Shown in pieces: positions 17,323 to 26,999 of a DNA stretch of 64,000 bases. The stretch comes from UBA10364 sp905182675. Its GTDB lineage: Bacteria; Bacteroidota; Bacteroidia; Flavobacteriales; Schleiferiaceae. The DNA lies in assembly GCA_963933975.1 (NCBI GenBank), contig CAWVWE010000002.1, forward strand, positions 42,419 to 106,418, given 5' to 3'. The position numbers and the translations under genes were made by a program. Under the pieces are notes generated by a model that was not told the DNA's origin, made no database searches, and was given only the letters and a program-made list of their open reading frames with translations. The stretch's first letter is position 1; each line of letters opens with the position of its first letter.

Positions 17323-18834
17323 TTATTCAGCAGCTTCAGCCAACATTTTCTCACCAGCTTCAATCACTTCTTCAATGGTTCCCTTCAAGTTGAAAGCAGC
17401 CTCTGGATATTGATCCAAAGCACCATCGAGAATCATATTAAAGCCTTTGATTGTATCCTTAATATCTACCAATACCCCCGGCAGGCCAGTAAACTGCTCT
17501 GCAACATGGAATGGTTGAGATAGGAAACGAGCTACACGACGTGCACGAGATACAATAAGCTTATCTTCTTCAGACAACTCTTCCATACCTAAAATGGCAA
17601 TAATGTCTTGCAACTCTTTATAACGCTGAAGTGTTTCTTTCACTCTCTGCGCCGTATCATAGTGCTCAGCGCCTACGATGTCAGCAGTCAAAATTCTGGA
17701 CGTAGAATCCAATGGATCAACCGCTGGATAGATTCCTTGCTCTGCGATCTTACGAGACAATACCGTGGTGGCATCTAAGTGAGCAAAAGTTGTTGCCGGT
17801 GCAGGATCTGTAAGATCATCTGCAGGAACGTATACTGCCTGTACTGAGGTAATGGAACCATTTTTAGTCGATGTAATACGCTCTTGCATGGCACCCATTT
17901 CTGAGGCTAGAGTAGGTTGATAACCCACTGCAGAAGGCATACGTCCTAAAAGTGCACTTACCTCAGAACCCGCCTGTGTGAAGCGGAAAATATTATCAAC
18001 GAAGAATAGGATGTCTCTACCCTGTCCGTCGCCTTCTCCATCACGGAAGTACTCTGCTAAAGTCAGACCAGAAAGCGCAACACGTGCACGTGCACCAGGA
18101 GGCTCATTCATCTGACCAAATACGAAGGTTGCTTTTGAGTCCTTCATCAACTCTTTATCTACTTTGCTCAAATCCCATCCGCCATTTTCCATAGCATGCA
18201 TGAATTCTGGACCATAATTGATAATGCCTGACTCTAGCATCTCACGCATCAGGTCATTTCCTTCACGAGTACGCTCTCCGACACCGGCAAATACAGAAAG
18301 ACCACCGTGGCCCTTTGCAATATTGTTAATCAATTCTTGAATCAATACTGTTTTACCCACACCAGCACCGCCAAATAAACCAATTTTACCACCTTTAGAA
18401 TAAGGTTCAATAAGGTCAATGACTTTGATACCCGTAAAAAGTACTTCAGTAGCCGTACTTAAATCCTCAAAAGCTGGTGCTGGACGGTGAATAGGCAGGC
18501 CTCTTGAACGGTCAATACCGCCAATACCATCTATATCTTCTCCAACAACGTTGAATACACGTCCGTAGATTTGATCGCCAATAGGCATTGTGATAGCAGA
18601 TCCTAAAGATCTAACTTCCTGACCTCTTTGACATCCGTCAAGAGAATCCATAGATATAGCCCGAACGGTATCTTGACCAACGTGCTTTTGAACTTCTAAT
18701 ACGACGACTTGGCCGGTAGATTTCGTTACTTCTAGTGCTTCATATATTCTAGGAAGCTCACCTTCTGTACCATCAAATTTAACGTCCACTACAGGGCCGA
18801 TAATTTGAGAGATTTTTCCAACTAATTGAGACAT
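17323..18834 (-). CDS. atpD: F1 ATP synthase beta subunit
   Basis: Catalytic beta subunit of the F1F0 ATP synthase on the cytoplasmic face of the inner membrane; 503 residues. It shows the beta-barrel start (GKISQIIGPVVDVKF), the Walker A motif GGAGVGKTVLIQ near residue 155, GERTREGNDL, the Walker B segment DILFFVDNIFRF and the ALLGRMPSAVGYQPTL loop. It is paired with atpC in a two-gene unit, the split arrangement usual in Bacteroidota. The promoter at 18863-18893 gives a leader of about 30 bases. Confidence 0.98.
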   Translation of the reverse strand: MSQLVGKISQIIGPVVDVKFDGTEGELPRIYEALEVTKSTGQVVVLEVQKHVGQDTVRAISMDSLDGCQRGQEVRSLGSAITMPIGDQIYGRVFNVVGEDIDGIGGIDRSRGLPIHRPAPAFEDLSTATEVLFTGIKVIDLIEPYSKGGKIGLFGGAGVGKTVLIQELINNIAKGHGGLSVFAGVGERTREGNDLMREMLESGIINYGPEFMHAMENGGWDLSKVDKELMKDSKATFVFGQMNEPPGARARVALSGLTLAEYFRDGEGDGQGRDILFFVDNIFRFTQAGSEVSALLGRMPSAVGYQPTLASEMGAMQERITSTKNGSITSVQAVYVPADDLTDPAPATTFAHLDATTVLSRKIAEQGIYPAVDPLDSTSRILTADIVGAEHYDTAQRVKETLQRYKELQDIIAILGMEELSEEDKLIVSRARRVARFLSQPFHVAEQFTGLPGVLVDIKDTIKGFNMILDGALDQYPEAAFNLKGTIEEVIEAGEKMLAEAAE

Positions 18835-18862
18835 GATGTGTTCTTGTTTTTATAAGAAGCAG

Positions 18863-18893
18863 CAAAAGTAGTTGATAGGGCTGTTTTAGACAA
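18863..18893 (-). promoter_or_regulatory. Promoter of atpD-atpC
   Basis: On the minus strand a -33 TTG (18893-18891) and a perfect -7 box TACTTTTG (18870-18863) are separated by 20 bases, fitting the Bacteroidota TTG-N17-23-TAnnTTTG pattern, 28 bases before the atpD ATG. Confidence 0.65.
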
Positions 18894-18999
18894 CTGATAA
18901 GGGCAGAAACTGGATAGCCGTATGTTAGTTGTTAACAAGTTATCAACAATTAAAGCTGTTTACCTCTTCGTAATAGCTATTTCAAATACTTTAACGAAG

Positions 19000-19007
19000 T
19001 ATTTTTG
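19000..19007 (+). promoter_or_regulatory. -7 promoter box (TATTTTTG) of the SemiSWEET gene
   Basis: An exact TAnnTTTG match ends only four bases before the ATG at 19012. Transcription would start at or next to the start codon, so the mRNA is probably leaderless. No -33 TTG is found at the usual spacing. Confidence 0.55.
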
Positions 19008-19011
19008 CAGC

Positions 19012-19269
19012 ATGAATATAACTTCTCTTATCGGTATTACTGCTGCCGTTCTGACCACGTCAGCATTTGTTCCACAGGCGGTAAAAATCATCAGGGACAA
19101 ACAGGTTAAAAGCCTTAGTCTAACTATGTATGTCATGATGTTTTCCGGGCAATTCTGCTGGCTTGTTTACGGCTATAATCTGAACGACTTGCCACTGATT
19201 TTTGCGAATATTGTGGGATGCACTTTAAGTGGTACCATTCTTAGCTTCAAACTCTTCCTGAAAAATTAA
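19012..19269 (+). CDS. SemiSWEET family sugar transporter
   Basis: An 85-residue membrane protein with three predicted transmembrane helices (about residues 4-24, 41-60 and 65-82). The first helix is followed by the PQ-motif segment SAFVPQAVKIIRDKQVKSLSL, matching the bacterial SemiSWEET/PQ-loop family whose dimers carry sugars by facilitated diffusion. The ATG at 19012 is preferred to the upstream TTG-rich frame start at 18922 because it gives the normal family length and follows a perfect -7 box. It is monocistronic; substrate unknown. Confidence 0.87.
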   Translation: MNITSLIGITAAVLTTSAFVPQAVKIIRDKQVKSLSLTMYVMMFSGQFCWLVYGYNLNDLPLIFANIVGCTLSGTILSFKLFLKN

Positions 19270-19351
19270 CTTATTCTGATGCGCGTGGTATGTTAATTGC
19301 TATCGTACGGGAACAAAAGGACAGACTTAGTCTTATAATATATATAATCTG

Positions 19352-21748
19352 ATGAACATGAGAAATTGGTTTGCCCTAGTAGGGCTTCTATTAAGTGCTA
19401 CACTCACAGCTCAAAATGTCACCATTAGTGGTTACATGAGAGATGCGGGTAACGGTGAAGAGCTTATCAGCGCTTCCATAGTGAATCAAGATCGTCAAGG
19501 AACAGTAACTAATATCTATGGTTTCTATTCCCTTACACTTCCTGCAGGTTCTCAAACCTTTACGATCAGTTACATAGGCTATGAGACCATCACTAAGACG
19601 ATCAATCTCAACGCTAGTCAATCTGTGAACTTTGAATTAAAAGAGGCTACAAATGAGTTAATGGAGGTTCAAGTGACTGCCAAAAGGCTTGATGAAAATC
19701 TCAATACGGCGGAAATGTCCACCACCCAGTTAACCGCCAAGCAGATTAAGGCCATCCCGCAGTTTTTAGGCGAATTTGATGTCATTAGATCTATCACGTT
19801 ACTCCCAGGTGTTACAACAGTTGGTGAAGGAGCGAGTGGCTTTAATGTTCGCGGGGGGAAAACGGATCAAAACTTGATATTATTAGACCAAGCTCCAGTA
19901 TATAACAGCTCACACATTTTTGGCTTTTTCTCCGTCTTTAACGGTGATGCTATTAAGGACTTAAAGCTTTATAAAGGTGGTATCCCAGCTCCATTTGGAG
20001 GACGACTGTCATCTGTTCTGGATGTTCATCAAAAAGAAGGTAATACAAAAGAGTTTGGCGGGTCGGTTGGCTTAGGCTTACTCTCCTCTCGTGTTATGTT
20101 TGAGGGTCCCCTTGTTAAGGACAAGGCTAGTTTTATGATTGCAGGAAGACGTTCCTACCAGGATCTTCTTTTAAGACTTGCTCCAGATGACGACATTAAT
20201 AGCATCATAGCTAACTTTTATGACCTGAATGCTAAGGTTAACTATAAATTCAGTGATAAGAGTCGCTTGTTCCTGAGCGCCTATTATGGCAAGGATGCCT
20301 TCGGGGTTCCTGGATTAGTAAGATTCAATTGGGGGAACCTGGGCCTAACCGGACGCTGGAACTACCTGATAAACGACAAGCTCTTCTTAAATGTCAGCTC
20401 CATCTATTCAGATTATGATTATTCCATTGGCTTCGATTTTCCGACCGCTGAAATCAATAATATCGCCTACATAAACAATCAATCTAACAAAGTTGGTTTT
20501 AGTTGGTTCCCAAACGCAAAGCACCAAGTGAATTTTGGAGGAGAAGCCACTATTTATGATTTTGAACCATTTAGTGTCAATGCTGATTTTGTTGATAGTG
20601 CGATTACTGATATCTCGATTGAATTACAAAATGAATATGGAATTGAACCATCGCTGTATATTGAAGATAATTGGAAGGTAAATAGTAGAGTAACGGTACG
20701 AGGCGGATTGCGATACAGTAGTTTCTATAATGTGGGAGCCCGCAATGTTGTGAACTACAACCCTACCAGCGCGGGAACCTATCGCAATGATAGAATTACG
20801 GATACTACCAGTTACGACAAAGGAGCCGTTATAGCTGCCTTTGATGGACTTCAAGGACTTGAACCTCGCCTTGGGATCAATTACAAAAGCTCTGAAAACA
20901 GCGCAGTAAAACTGAGCTACAACAGAATGCGTCAGTACATCCACTTAATATCCAATACCACCTCATCACTTCCAATCGACACTTGGAGGCCGGCGGGAAC
21001 CTATATTGATCCAGGAACAGCAGATCAAATCGCTGCTGGAGTCAATCGCAATTTTAAAAACGGTGAATGGCAACTCAGTTTGGAGACTTATTACAAAAGT
21101 ATGAGAGATCTGGTTGATTACAAAAACGGAGCTCAGCCTACTGGAGTTGATAATATTGAAGTTGATCTAATGACTGGTCGCGGTAGGAGTTATGGTTTAG
21201 AAGTTCTACTAGAAAAGAAAGTAGGCGCCTTAACAGGTTGGGTGGCCTATACCTTTAGCCGTTCAGAACTTCAAGTAGACCTTGGAGCGACACCAGATGA
21301 GTGGATTAATTTCGGCCAGTGGTATGCTGCTGCGCAGGATAAGCCTCATGATATTGCTGTTGTGGCGGCTTATGCTTGGAAGCCTAATATCAGTTTCTCA
21401 GGTTCGTTTATTTTTCAAACAGGAAAACCATTTACCTATCCTGAAGCGAAGAGTGAGTTTGACGGGATTCTTTACCCATATTCCCTTACAAGAAACAACA
21501 GCAGAACTCCAGCATATCATCGTTTAGACCTGAGTATGGATGTTAAAATCCCTAACAAAAAGAATCGCGACTGGGAAGGAAGCTGGAATTTTGGTGTGTA
21601 CAATGCCTATGCACGTAAAAATGCATTCAGCATCTTCTTTGAAGAGGAACTCGACGATAACGGAAATGCAACCGGCAACACCCAAGCTACTCAGTTGAGT
21701 ATTTTCGCGACCGCCATCCCAACTATTACTTACAACTTAGAATTTTAA
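19352..21748 (+). CDS. TonB-dependent receptor with carboxypeptidase-like N-terminal domain
   Basis: A 798-residue outer-membrane receptor. After a signal peptide (residues 1-20, ending LTAQ) comes a carboxypeptidase-regulatory-like beta-sandwich (about 24-105: VTISGYMRDAGNGEEL...TVTNIYGFYSL), then the plug domain with FNVRGGKTDQNLILLDQAPVYNSSHIFGFF and LYKGGIPAPFGGRLSSVLDV, and the barrel. This architecture accompanies a DUF4249 lipoprotein gene in many Bacteroidota, and such a gene follows six bases later. The cargo is unknown. It begins a three-gene operon that ends at the hairpin at 23991-24038. Confidence 0.92.
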   Translation: MNMRNWFALVGLLLSATLTAQNVTISGYMRDAGNGEELISASIVNQDRQGTVTNIYGFYSLTLPAGSQTFTISYIGYETITKTINLNASQSVNFELKEATNELMEVQVTAKRLDENLNTAEMSTTQLTAKQIKAIPQFLGEFDVIRSITLLPGVTTVGEGASGFNVRGGKTDQNLILLDQAPVYNSSHIFGFFSVFNGDAIKDLKLYKGGIPAPFGGRLSSVLDVHQKEGNTKEFGGSVGLGLLSSRVMFEGPLVKDKASFMIAGRRSYQDLLLRLAPDDDINSIIANFYDLNAKVNYKFSDKSRLFLSAYYGKDAFGVPGLVRFNWGNLGLTGRWNYLINDKLFLNVSSIYSDYDYSIGFDFPTAEINNIAYINNQSNKVGFSWFPNAKHQVNFGGEATIYDFEPFSVNADFVDSAITDISIELQNEYGIEPSLYIEDNWKVNSRVTVRGGLRYSSFYNVGARNVVNYNPTSAGTYRNDRITDTTSYDKGAVIAAFDGLQGLEPRLGINYKSSENSAVKLSYNRMRQYIHLISNTTSSLPIDTWRPAGTYIDPGTADQIAAGVNRNFKNGEWQLSLETYYKSMRDLVDYKNGAQPTGVDNIEVDLMTGRGRSYGLEVLLEKKVGALTGWVAYTFSRSELQVDLGATPDEWINFGQWYAAAQDKPHDIAVVAAYAWKPNISFSGSFIFQTGKPFTYPEAKSEFDGILYPYSLTRNNSRTPAYHRLDLSMDVKIPNKKNRDWEGSWNFGVYNAYARKNAFSIFFEEELDDNGNATGNTQATQLSIFATAIPTITYNLEF

Positions 21749-21754
21749 TACGTC

Positions 21755-22723
21755 ATGAAAAAACTATTAACCATCATGGCCATCGCCATCGCTTTTACCT
21801 CTTGTGAAACAGACGTTACGGATAAAGTACGCACTGACGTTTATAACAACTCCTCAACTGTGAGTATTAGTGGAGCCATAACTAACGTAGATACGCTGGG
21901 TACCTACGTCGATCTGAAATTAAGTAACCCATATCTTGACAACGGAGCCCTTCAAGGAATTGAAGGCGCCAGCATTCAATTATTTGATGGTGACTCTTTA
22001 ATGGGCTCGCTCACAGAAACGGTGAACGGACGCTACCACGATGTGAACTTTCAAAGTACGCCTGGTCACTTCTACCGCGTGGAGGTACTTATTCCTGAGA
22101 CTTATGGAACATCATCAGGTGTTTGGGAAAGTACTTTAGATGAATGTAAAGCACCATTTACTCAAATTTCACCGATGTTCCCTATACTAGAAGGTGACAG
22201 TTTATATTACGACTATAGAGTAGATGATACCGTTTTTTATGCTGATGCTGACTCTGCATTTTACAGCCCATATCAATTCTGGAATGACCCGGTAGGTCTA
22301 GGAAACGGGTATTGGGTAAAGTCTTATGCAACGACTAAAATTTATGCTCCTGATGGATTATTGGGGACTCGTGAACCGCAAGAGACGGAATATAGTTTAG
22401 CTTCACGTATCACCATATTCAATGATGAAGAGTTTATTCAAGGACCTCAGATCTCTAGATTTAACTTTATAGGGCCTCCTTATACCGTCTACACAGATAC
22501 ACTTATTAACATCGTTTATGAAATTCGCACAATATCACCTCCTCTTTATGATTTCTTGAATATTATGACGGGAAATGTTAATAATGGAGGTTTATTTAGT
22601 GTCCCTTACAGCCCTCAAATAGGGAATATTAGACGACAAGATGACACCACTGTATTTGGACTTGGCTATTTCTACGCAACTTCTGTTAGATTTGACAGCG
22701 TAACCATGTCTCATCCTTACTAA
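21755..22723 (+). CDS. DUF4249 family lipoprotein
   Basis: A 322-residue lipoprotein with a short signal peptide and lipobox FTSC (Cys17). The body fits DUF4249, beta-rich proteins with an N-terminal immunoglobulin-like region (ISGAITNVDTLGTYVDLKLSN...) that are encoded next to TonB receptors with a carboxypeptidase-like domain. By position it is a likely surface or periplasmic partner of the receptor encoded just upstream; the partnership is inferred. Its stop overlaps the start of the next gene as TAATG. Confidence 0.85.
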   Translation: MKKLLTIMAIAIAFTSCETDVTDKVRTDVYNNSSTVSISGAITNVDTLGTYVDLKLSNPYLDNGALQGIEGASIQLFDGDSLMGSLTETVNGRYHDVNFQSTPGHFYRVEVLIPETYGTSSGVWESTLDECKAPFTQISPMFPILEGDSLYYDYRVDDTVFYADADSAFYSPYQFWNDPVGLGNGYWVKSYATTKIYAPDGLLGTREPQETEYSLASRITIFNDEEFIQGPQISRFNFIGPPYTVYTDTLINIVYEIRTISPPLYDFLNIMTGNVNNGGLFSVPYSPQIGNIRRQDDTTVFGLGYFYATSVRFDSVTMSHPY

Positions 22724-23976
22724 TGGAAAAACTTCACTGGGCTACTGATTGGCTCGCTAATAAAAACATCAACCCTGAATGGATCGAGTGGATATCTCTT
22801 GGTATCGATCTCATCATTCTTATTGTTATTTCATTATTGGCGGACTTCCTGTCCAGACGTATTCTTATCAGCGTCATTCATGCCGCAGTTAAGCGCTCAA
22901 AAGCGACATGGGACGACTACTTTTTCGAGCAACGAGTATTCAAGAATCTTGCGCACTTAGTACCAGCAGGGATCGTTTATCAAAGTCTTCCGTACGTTTT
23001 TAACGATGTACCCGCAGTCATTCCATTTTTGGAGAAGATCATTGTGATCTACTTCTTAGTGCTCATGGTAAGCCTCATTAATAGAACACTGAGGGCACTT
23101 GAAAACTGGCTCAGCCAAAATGACAAGTATACCAATACACCTATTCGCACGATTTCTCAGGTCATGAGATTACTGGCTTTTTTCGGCACAGCAATCGCTC
23201 TGATCTCCCTATTGACAGGTACTTCAGCAGGATCTGTTTTAGGTGCATTTGCAGGTACAACCGCTATTCTTATACTCGTATTTCAAGACAGCATCAAAGG
23301 CTTATTGGCCAACTTTCAGATACACATGTACGACTTGGTAAAAGTTGGAGATTGGGTGACTTTTTCTAAGTATGGAGTCGATGGTGATGTACTAAGTATA
23401 GACCTCACTACAGTAAAAGTGAAAAATTTCGATAAAACCATCAGTACAGTTCCTGCAATCGCGTTTGTATCGGAAAGCTTTGTGAATTGGAGGGGTATGG
23501 ATGATTCCGGAGCTCGTAGAATCAAGCGAAATATTAATATTGACATCACATCGATACGGCATCTAGACCAAGGGTTATCAGATGCCTTAAAAGAAATTGA
23601 TCTGATCCGGTTGTTTATGGAAAAGCGCCAGGATGAAATTGATGATGTAAATACCTCAAGAAATATTGCGGGCGCGAGCTTACTCAACGGAAGGCGACAA
23701 ACAAATATTGGATTGTACCGCAGGTACATCGAGTTTTATCTAGAGAGACATCCCAACATACATACAGACCATATGTCAATGGTGCGTCAACTTCAACCGA
23801 CCACTGAGGGCATTCCTGTGGAAGTGTATTGCTTCACCACTACCACAGAATGGAATGAATATGAGAACATCATGTCCGATATTTTTGACCATTTATATGC
23901 GGCAACCCGGCATTTTGATTTAGCGCTTTTTCAGAAGCCTACCGGTGCAGATATTCGCTCTTTAAGGTCCATTTAG
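22723..23976 (+). CDS. Mechanosensitive ion channel, large MscS family (YbdG-like)
   Basis: A 417-residue inner-membrane protein with about five transmembrane segments in the first 190 residues, followed by the MscS pore helix and beta domain (GAFAGTTAILILVFQDSIKGLLANFQI..., then KVGDWVTFSKYGVDGDVLSIDLTTVKVKNFD). The long insertion in the cytoplasmic part (residues about 300-350) matches YbdG-like members rather than small MscS. It releases osmolytes on membrane tension. It is translationally coupled to the DUF4249 gene (TAATG), an unexpected operon partner for a receptor/lipoprotein pair. Confidence 0.88.
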   Translation: MEKLHWATDWLANKNINPEWIEWISLGIDLIILIVISLLADFLSRRILISVIHAAVKRSKATWDDYFFEQRVFKNLAHLVPAGIVYQSLPYVFNDVPAVIPFLEKIIVIYFLVLMVSLINRTLRALENWLSQNDKYTNTPIRTISQVMRLLAFFGTAIALISLLTGTSAGSVLGAFAGTTAILILVFQDSIKGLLANFQIHMYDLVKVGDWVTFSKYGVDGDVLSIDLTTVKVKNFDKTISTVPAIAFVSESFVNWRGMDDSGARRIKRNINIDITSIRHLDQGLSDALKEIDLIRLFMEKRQDEIDDVNTSRNIAGASLLNGRRQTNIGLYRRYIEFYLERHPNIHTDHMSMVRQLQPTTEGIPVEVYCFTTTTEWNEYENIMSDIFDHLYAATRHFDLALFQKPTGADIRSLRSI

Positions 23977-23990
23977 AACAAAGAGAATGC

Positions 23991-24038
23991 AAAAAAAAAC
24001 CACCCCTGAGGCCAAGGCCTCAGGGGTGGTTTTTTTTT
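23991..24038. terminator. Bidirectional intrinsic terminator
   Basis: A perfect 23-bp inverted repeat (arms 23991-24013 and 24016-24038) with a GC-rich core (ACCCCTGAGGCC) flanked by nine A and nine T residues lies between the convergent channel and gcvP genes, so it works on both strands. Confidence 0.93.
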
Positions 24039-24052
24039 AATACAACGTAAGT

Positions 24053-26926
24053 TTATACCTCGGTAGCTTCCATATAGCTTTCTATTGGAGCACAAGTACA
24101 ACTTAAATTACGGTCACCATACGCATCATCCACACGACGCACCGTTGGCCAAAACTTGTTATCACTGACAAAAGGAAGTGGGAAGCCTGCTTTAGATCTG
24201 GTATAAGGGAAGTCCCATTGATCTGCACAAATCATGTACTGGGTATGGGGAGCGTTCTTTAATACATTATGGACCGCATCAGACTCTTCTGATTCCACTT
24301 CTTTTATTTCCTGACGTATGCTCAACATGGCATCACAGAATTTATCTAGTTCATCCAAACCTTCACTTTCTGTGGGCTCCACCATCACGGTTCCGGCTAC
24401 AGGAAAGCTGACCGTAGGTGCATGGAATCCGTAATCCATCAATCGCTTAGCGATGTCAGTAACCTCTATTCCTGCATCTCGTTTGAACGGGCGACAATCC
24501 AAAATCATCTCATGGGCACAACGTCCATTTTCCCCAGTGTAGAGCACATCGAAAGAACCTGCGAGACGCTCTTTAATGTAATTGGCACTGAGAATGGCAT
24601 ACTTTGTACTGTCCGTAAGTCCCTGAGCACCTAACATTTTAATGTAGGCGTACGAAATCAACAGAATTAACGCAGAACCCCATGGAGCAGCAGATATACT
24701 ACTAATCCCTTGAGATCCACCCATGTCAATTACATCATGTTTCGGTAAGAAAGGAGCCAAGTGCGCTTTACAGCAAATCGGGCCCATACCTGGACCACCT
24801 CCACCATGAGGAATAGCGAATGTTTTGTGCAAGTTCAAGTGACAAACATCTGCGCCAATCAAACCGGGTGACGTTAGTCCCACTTGGGCATTCATATTAG
24901 CACCATCCATATAAACTTGACCTCCATGTTGATGAATAATGGCTGTCACATCTTTTACGCTAGCTTCAAACACACCGTGCGTTGAAGGGTAGGTAATCAT
25001 CAATGATGATAAATTATTACTGTGTAATTCTGCTTTTGCACGAAGATCTTCTACATCAATATTTCCGTTCTCATCACAACCCACAACAACCACTTTCATA
25101 CCTGCCATCACAGCGGATGCAGGATTCGTTCCATGGGCAGAGGAAGGAATTAACGCAATATTTCTGTGGTGATCACCGTTGGATTGATGGTACGCTCTAA
25201 TGACCATTAATCCAGCGTATTCTCCTTGTGCACCTGAATTAGGCTGTAATGAAGTCGCATCAAATCCAGTGATTTCAGAAAGATCTCGTTCTAACTCTTC
25301 GATCACATGCATGTAACCTTGTGCCTGCTCCGTAGGTATGAACGGGTGCAACGAATTCCAGGATCCACTTGACAACGGAATCATCTCTGAGGCCGCATTC
25401 AATTTCATGGTACAAGACCCCAACGATATCATACTGTGGTTCAGGGCTAAATCTTTACGCTCTAAGTACTTCAAGTAGCGCATCATCTCTGTTTCACTGC
25501 GATAGTTGTGAAACACTTCATGCGTCATGAAATCAGTAGTACGAGAAAGCTCCATCGGTAAGTACATGGACAGGTCCGCCATTTCAATGGTCTCTATACC
25601 TTCTACCTTCACAAGTAAAGCAATGATTTCAGCGACATCTGAGTCCGTAGTCGTCTCATTCAACGATATCCCAATAGTCATTGGATCTAGATATCTGAAG
25701 TTTATACGGGCGTCTTCTGCTGCTTTCTTTAAAGAATCACTGTCGCTATTTTTAAGTGATATTTTCAAAGTATCAAAGAAGGTGGCGTTATGTTGTACCA
25801 GTCCCATTCCCTTCACGGCCTCATTCAAGGTCGCAGACTTCATGTGAATTCCTTCAGCGATATCCATCAAACCCTCCGGACCATGGTAAACACCATAAGC
25901 ACCGGCCATTACAGCCAGCAATACTTGTGCGGTACAAATGTTTGATGTCGCTTTATCGCGTTTAATGTGTTGCTCTCTAGTCTGAAGTGCCATCCTTAAC
26001 GCCGGATTGCCATCTGTGTCAATAGTACGACCAATGATACGCCCAGGAATAAAACGCTTGTAAGACTCCTTAGTGGCAAAGAATGCTGCGTGCGGCCCTC
26101 CGTAACCCAAAGGAATACCAAGGCGCTGTGTTGTGCCAACAACTGCATCCGCACCCCATTCTCCGGGAGGAGTAAGTAGCGCTAGGGACAATATATCTGC
26201 CGCGACAACCAACTGTATTTCCGAAGCATTACATTTTGCCGCAAATGCACGGTAATCTTCGATAGATCCGTCTGCATTGGGGTATTGCACTATCGCGCCA
26301 AAAAAGTCGTCCGAAGGGTTAAAATCTCTATAATCGCCCATGACGATTTCAACGCCAATAGGTTCAGTTCTTGTTTTTAATAATGCTAAACTTTGAGGGA
26401 AAGTCTTGTGATCGACAAAAAACTTAGATGCTCCCGACTTTTTCTTAGCTCTAGGCATAGCGCCGTAAAACATGCTCATTGCTTCTGCAACAGCCGTCGC
26501 CTCATCCAATAATGAAGCATTTGAAAGCTCCATTCCTGTCAAGTCAACTACCATGGTTTGGTAATTCATCAACGCCTCTAAACGACCTTGTGCGATCTCA
26601 GCTTGGTAGGGCGTGTAAGCGGTGTACCAGCCGGGGTTCTCCAATATATTGCGTTGAACCACACCGGGAAGAACCGTGGGGTGGTAACCCATTCCTATGT
26701 ACGTTTTAAACACCTGGTTTAACTCACCCAACGCCGTGATGTGTGTGGCAAATTCAGCTTCAGTCATTGCGGGCTCGAGATCTAACTCCTTGTCCGCACG
26801 AATAGCAGCTGGCACAGTTTGGTCGATCAATGTGTCGATAGAATCTACTCCAATGGTAGATAGCATTTGATCTACATCAATCGCTTTTGGTCCAATGTGT
26901 CTGTAAGCAAATGAATTGCGCTTCAT
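24053..26926 (-). CDS. gcvP: Glycine dehydrogenase (decarboxylating), P-protein of the glycine cleavage system
   Basis: PLP-dependent P-protein that decarboxylates glycine and transfers the aminomethyl group to the H-protein lipoyl arm; 957 residues, the full-length single-chain form containing both halves. The PLP lysine is in the LNLHKTFAIPHGGGGPGMG segment near residue 710; MISLGSCTMKLNAASEM and SAHGTNPASAVMAGM are further family signatures. The N-terminus (FAYRHIGPKAIDVDQML) is typical. The genes for the H- and T-proteins are not in the window. No glycine riboswitch structure is evident in the 73-base upstream gap. Confidence 0.97.
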   Translation of the reverse strand: MKRNSFAYRHIGPKAIDVDQMLSTIGVDSIDTLIDQTVPAAIRADKELDLEPAMTEAEFATHITALGELNQVFKTYIGMGYHPTVLPGVVQRNILENPGWYTAYTPYQAEIAQGRLEALMNYQTMVVDLTGMELSNASLLDEATAVAEAMSMFYGAMPRAKKKSGASKFFVDHKTFPQSLALLKTRTEPIGVEIVMGDYRDFNPSDDFFGAIVQYPNADGSIEDYRAFAAKCNASEIQLVVAADILSLALLTPPGEWGADAVVGTTQRLGIPLGYGGPHAAFFATKESYKRFIPGRIIGRTIDTDGNPALRMALQTREQHIKRDKATSNICTAQVLLAVMAGAYGVYHGPEGLMDIAEGIHMKSATLNEAVKGMGLVQHNATFFDTLKISLKNSDSDSLKKAAEDARINFRYLDPMTIGISLNETTTDSDVAEIIALLVKVEGIETIEMADLSMYLPMELSRTTDFMTHEVFHNYRSETEMMRYLKYLERKDLALNHSMISLGSCTMKLNAASEMIPLSSGSWNSLHPFIPTEQAQGYMHVIEELERDLSEITGFDATSLQPNSGAQGEYAGLMVIRAYHQSNGDHHRNIALIPSSAHGTNPASAVMAGMKVVVVGCDENGNIDVEDLRAKAELHSNNLSSLMITYPSTHGVFEASVKDVTAIIHQHGGQVYMDGANMNAQVGLTSPGLIGADVCHLNLHKTFAIPHGGGGPGMGPICCKAHLAPFLPKHDVIDMGGSQGISSISAAPWGSALILLISYAYIKMLGAQGLTDSTKYAILSANYIKERLAGSFDVLYTGENGRCAHEMILDCRPFKRDAGIEVTDIAKRLMDYGFHAPTVSFPVAGTVMVEPTESEGLDELDKFCDAMLSIRQEIKEVESEESDAVHNVLKNAPHTQYMICADQWDFPYTRSKAGFPLPFVSDNKFWPTVRRVDDAYGDRNLSCTCAPIESYMEATEV

Positions 26927-26999
26927 ATTGTGATTCAGTTTTTAGTGACGTAAAATTACATCACAGGTGGTTAACATTGCCTACTTTTAACATCCTAGA

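Noticed and set aside
18922..19011. Longer start of the SemiSWEET gene
   Set aside because: Would include the promoter box at 19000-19007 in the coding region and give an extra hydrophobic stretch unknown in the family.
26927..26999. Glycine riboswitch upstream of gcvP
   Set aside because: The 73-base gap is too short for the tandem aptamer and lacks its conserved blocks; only near -7 boxes are seen.
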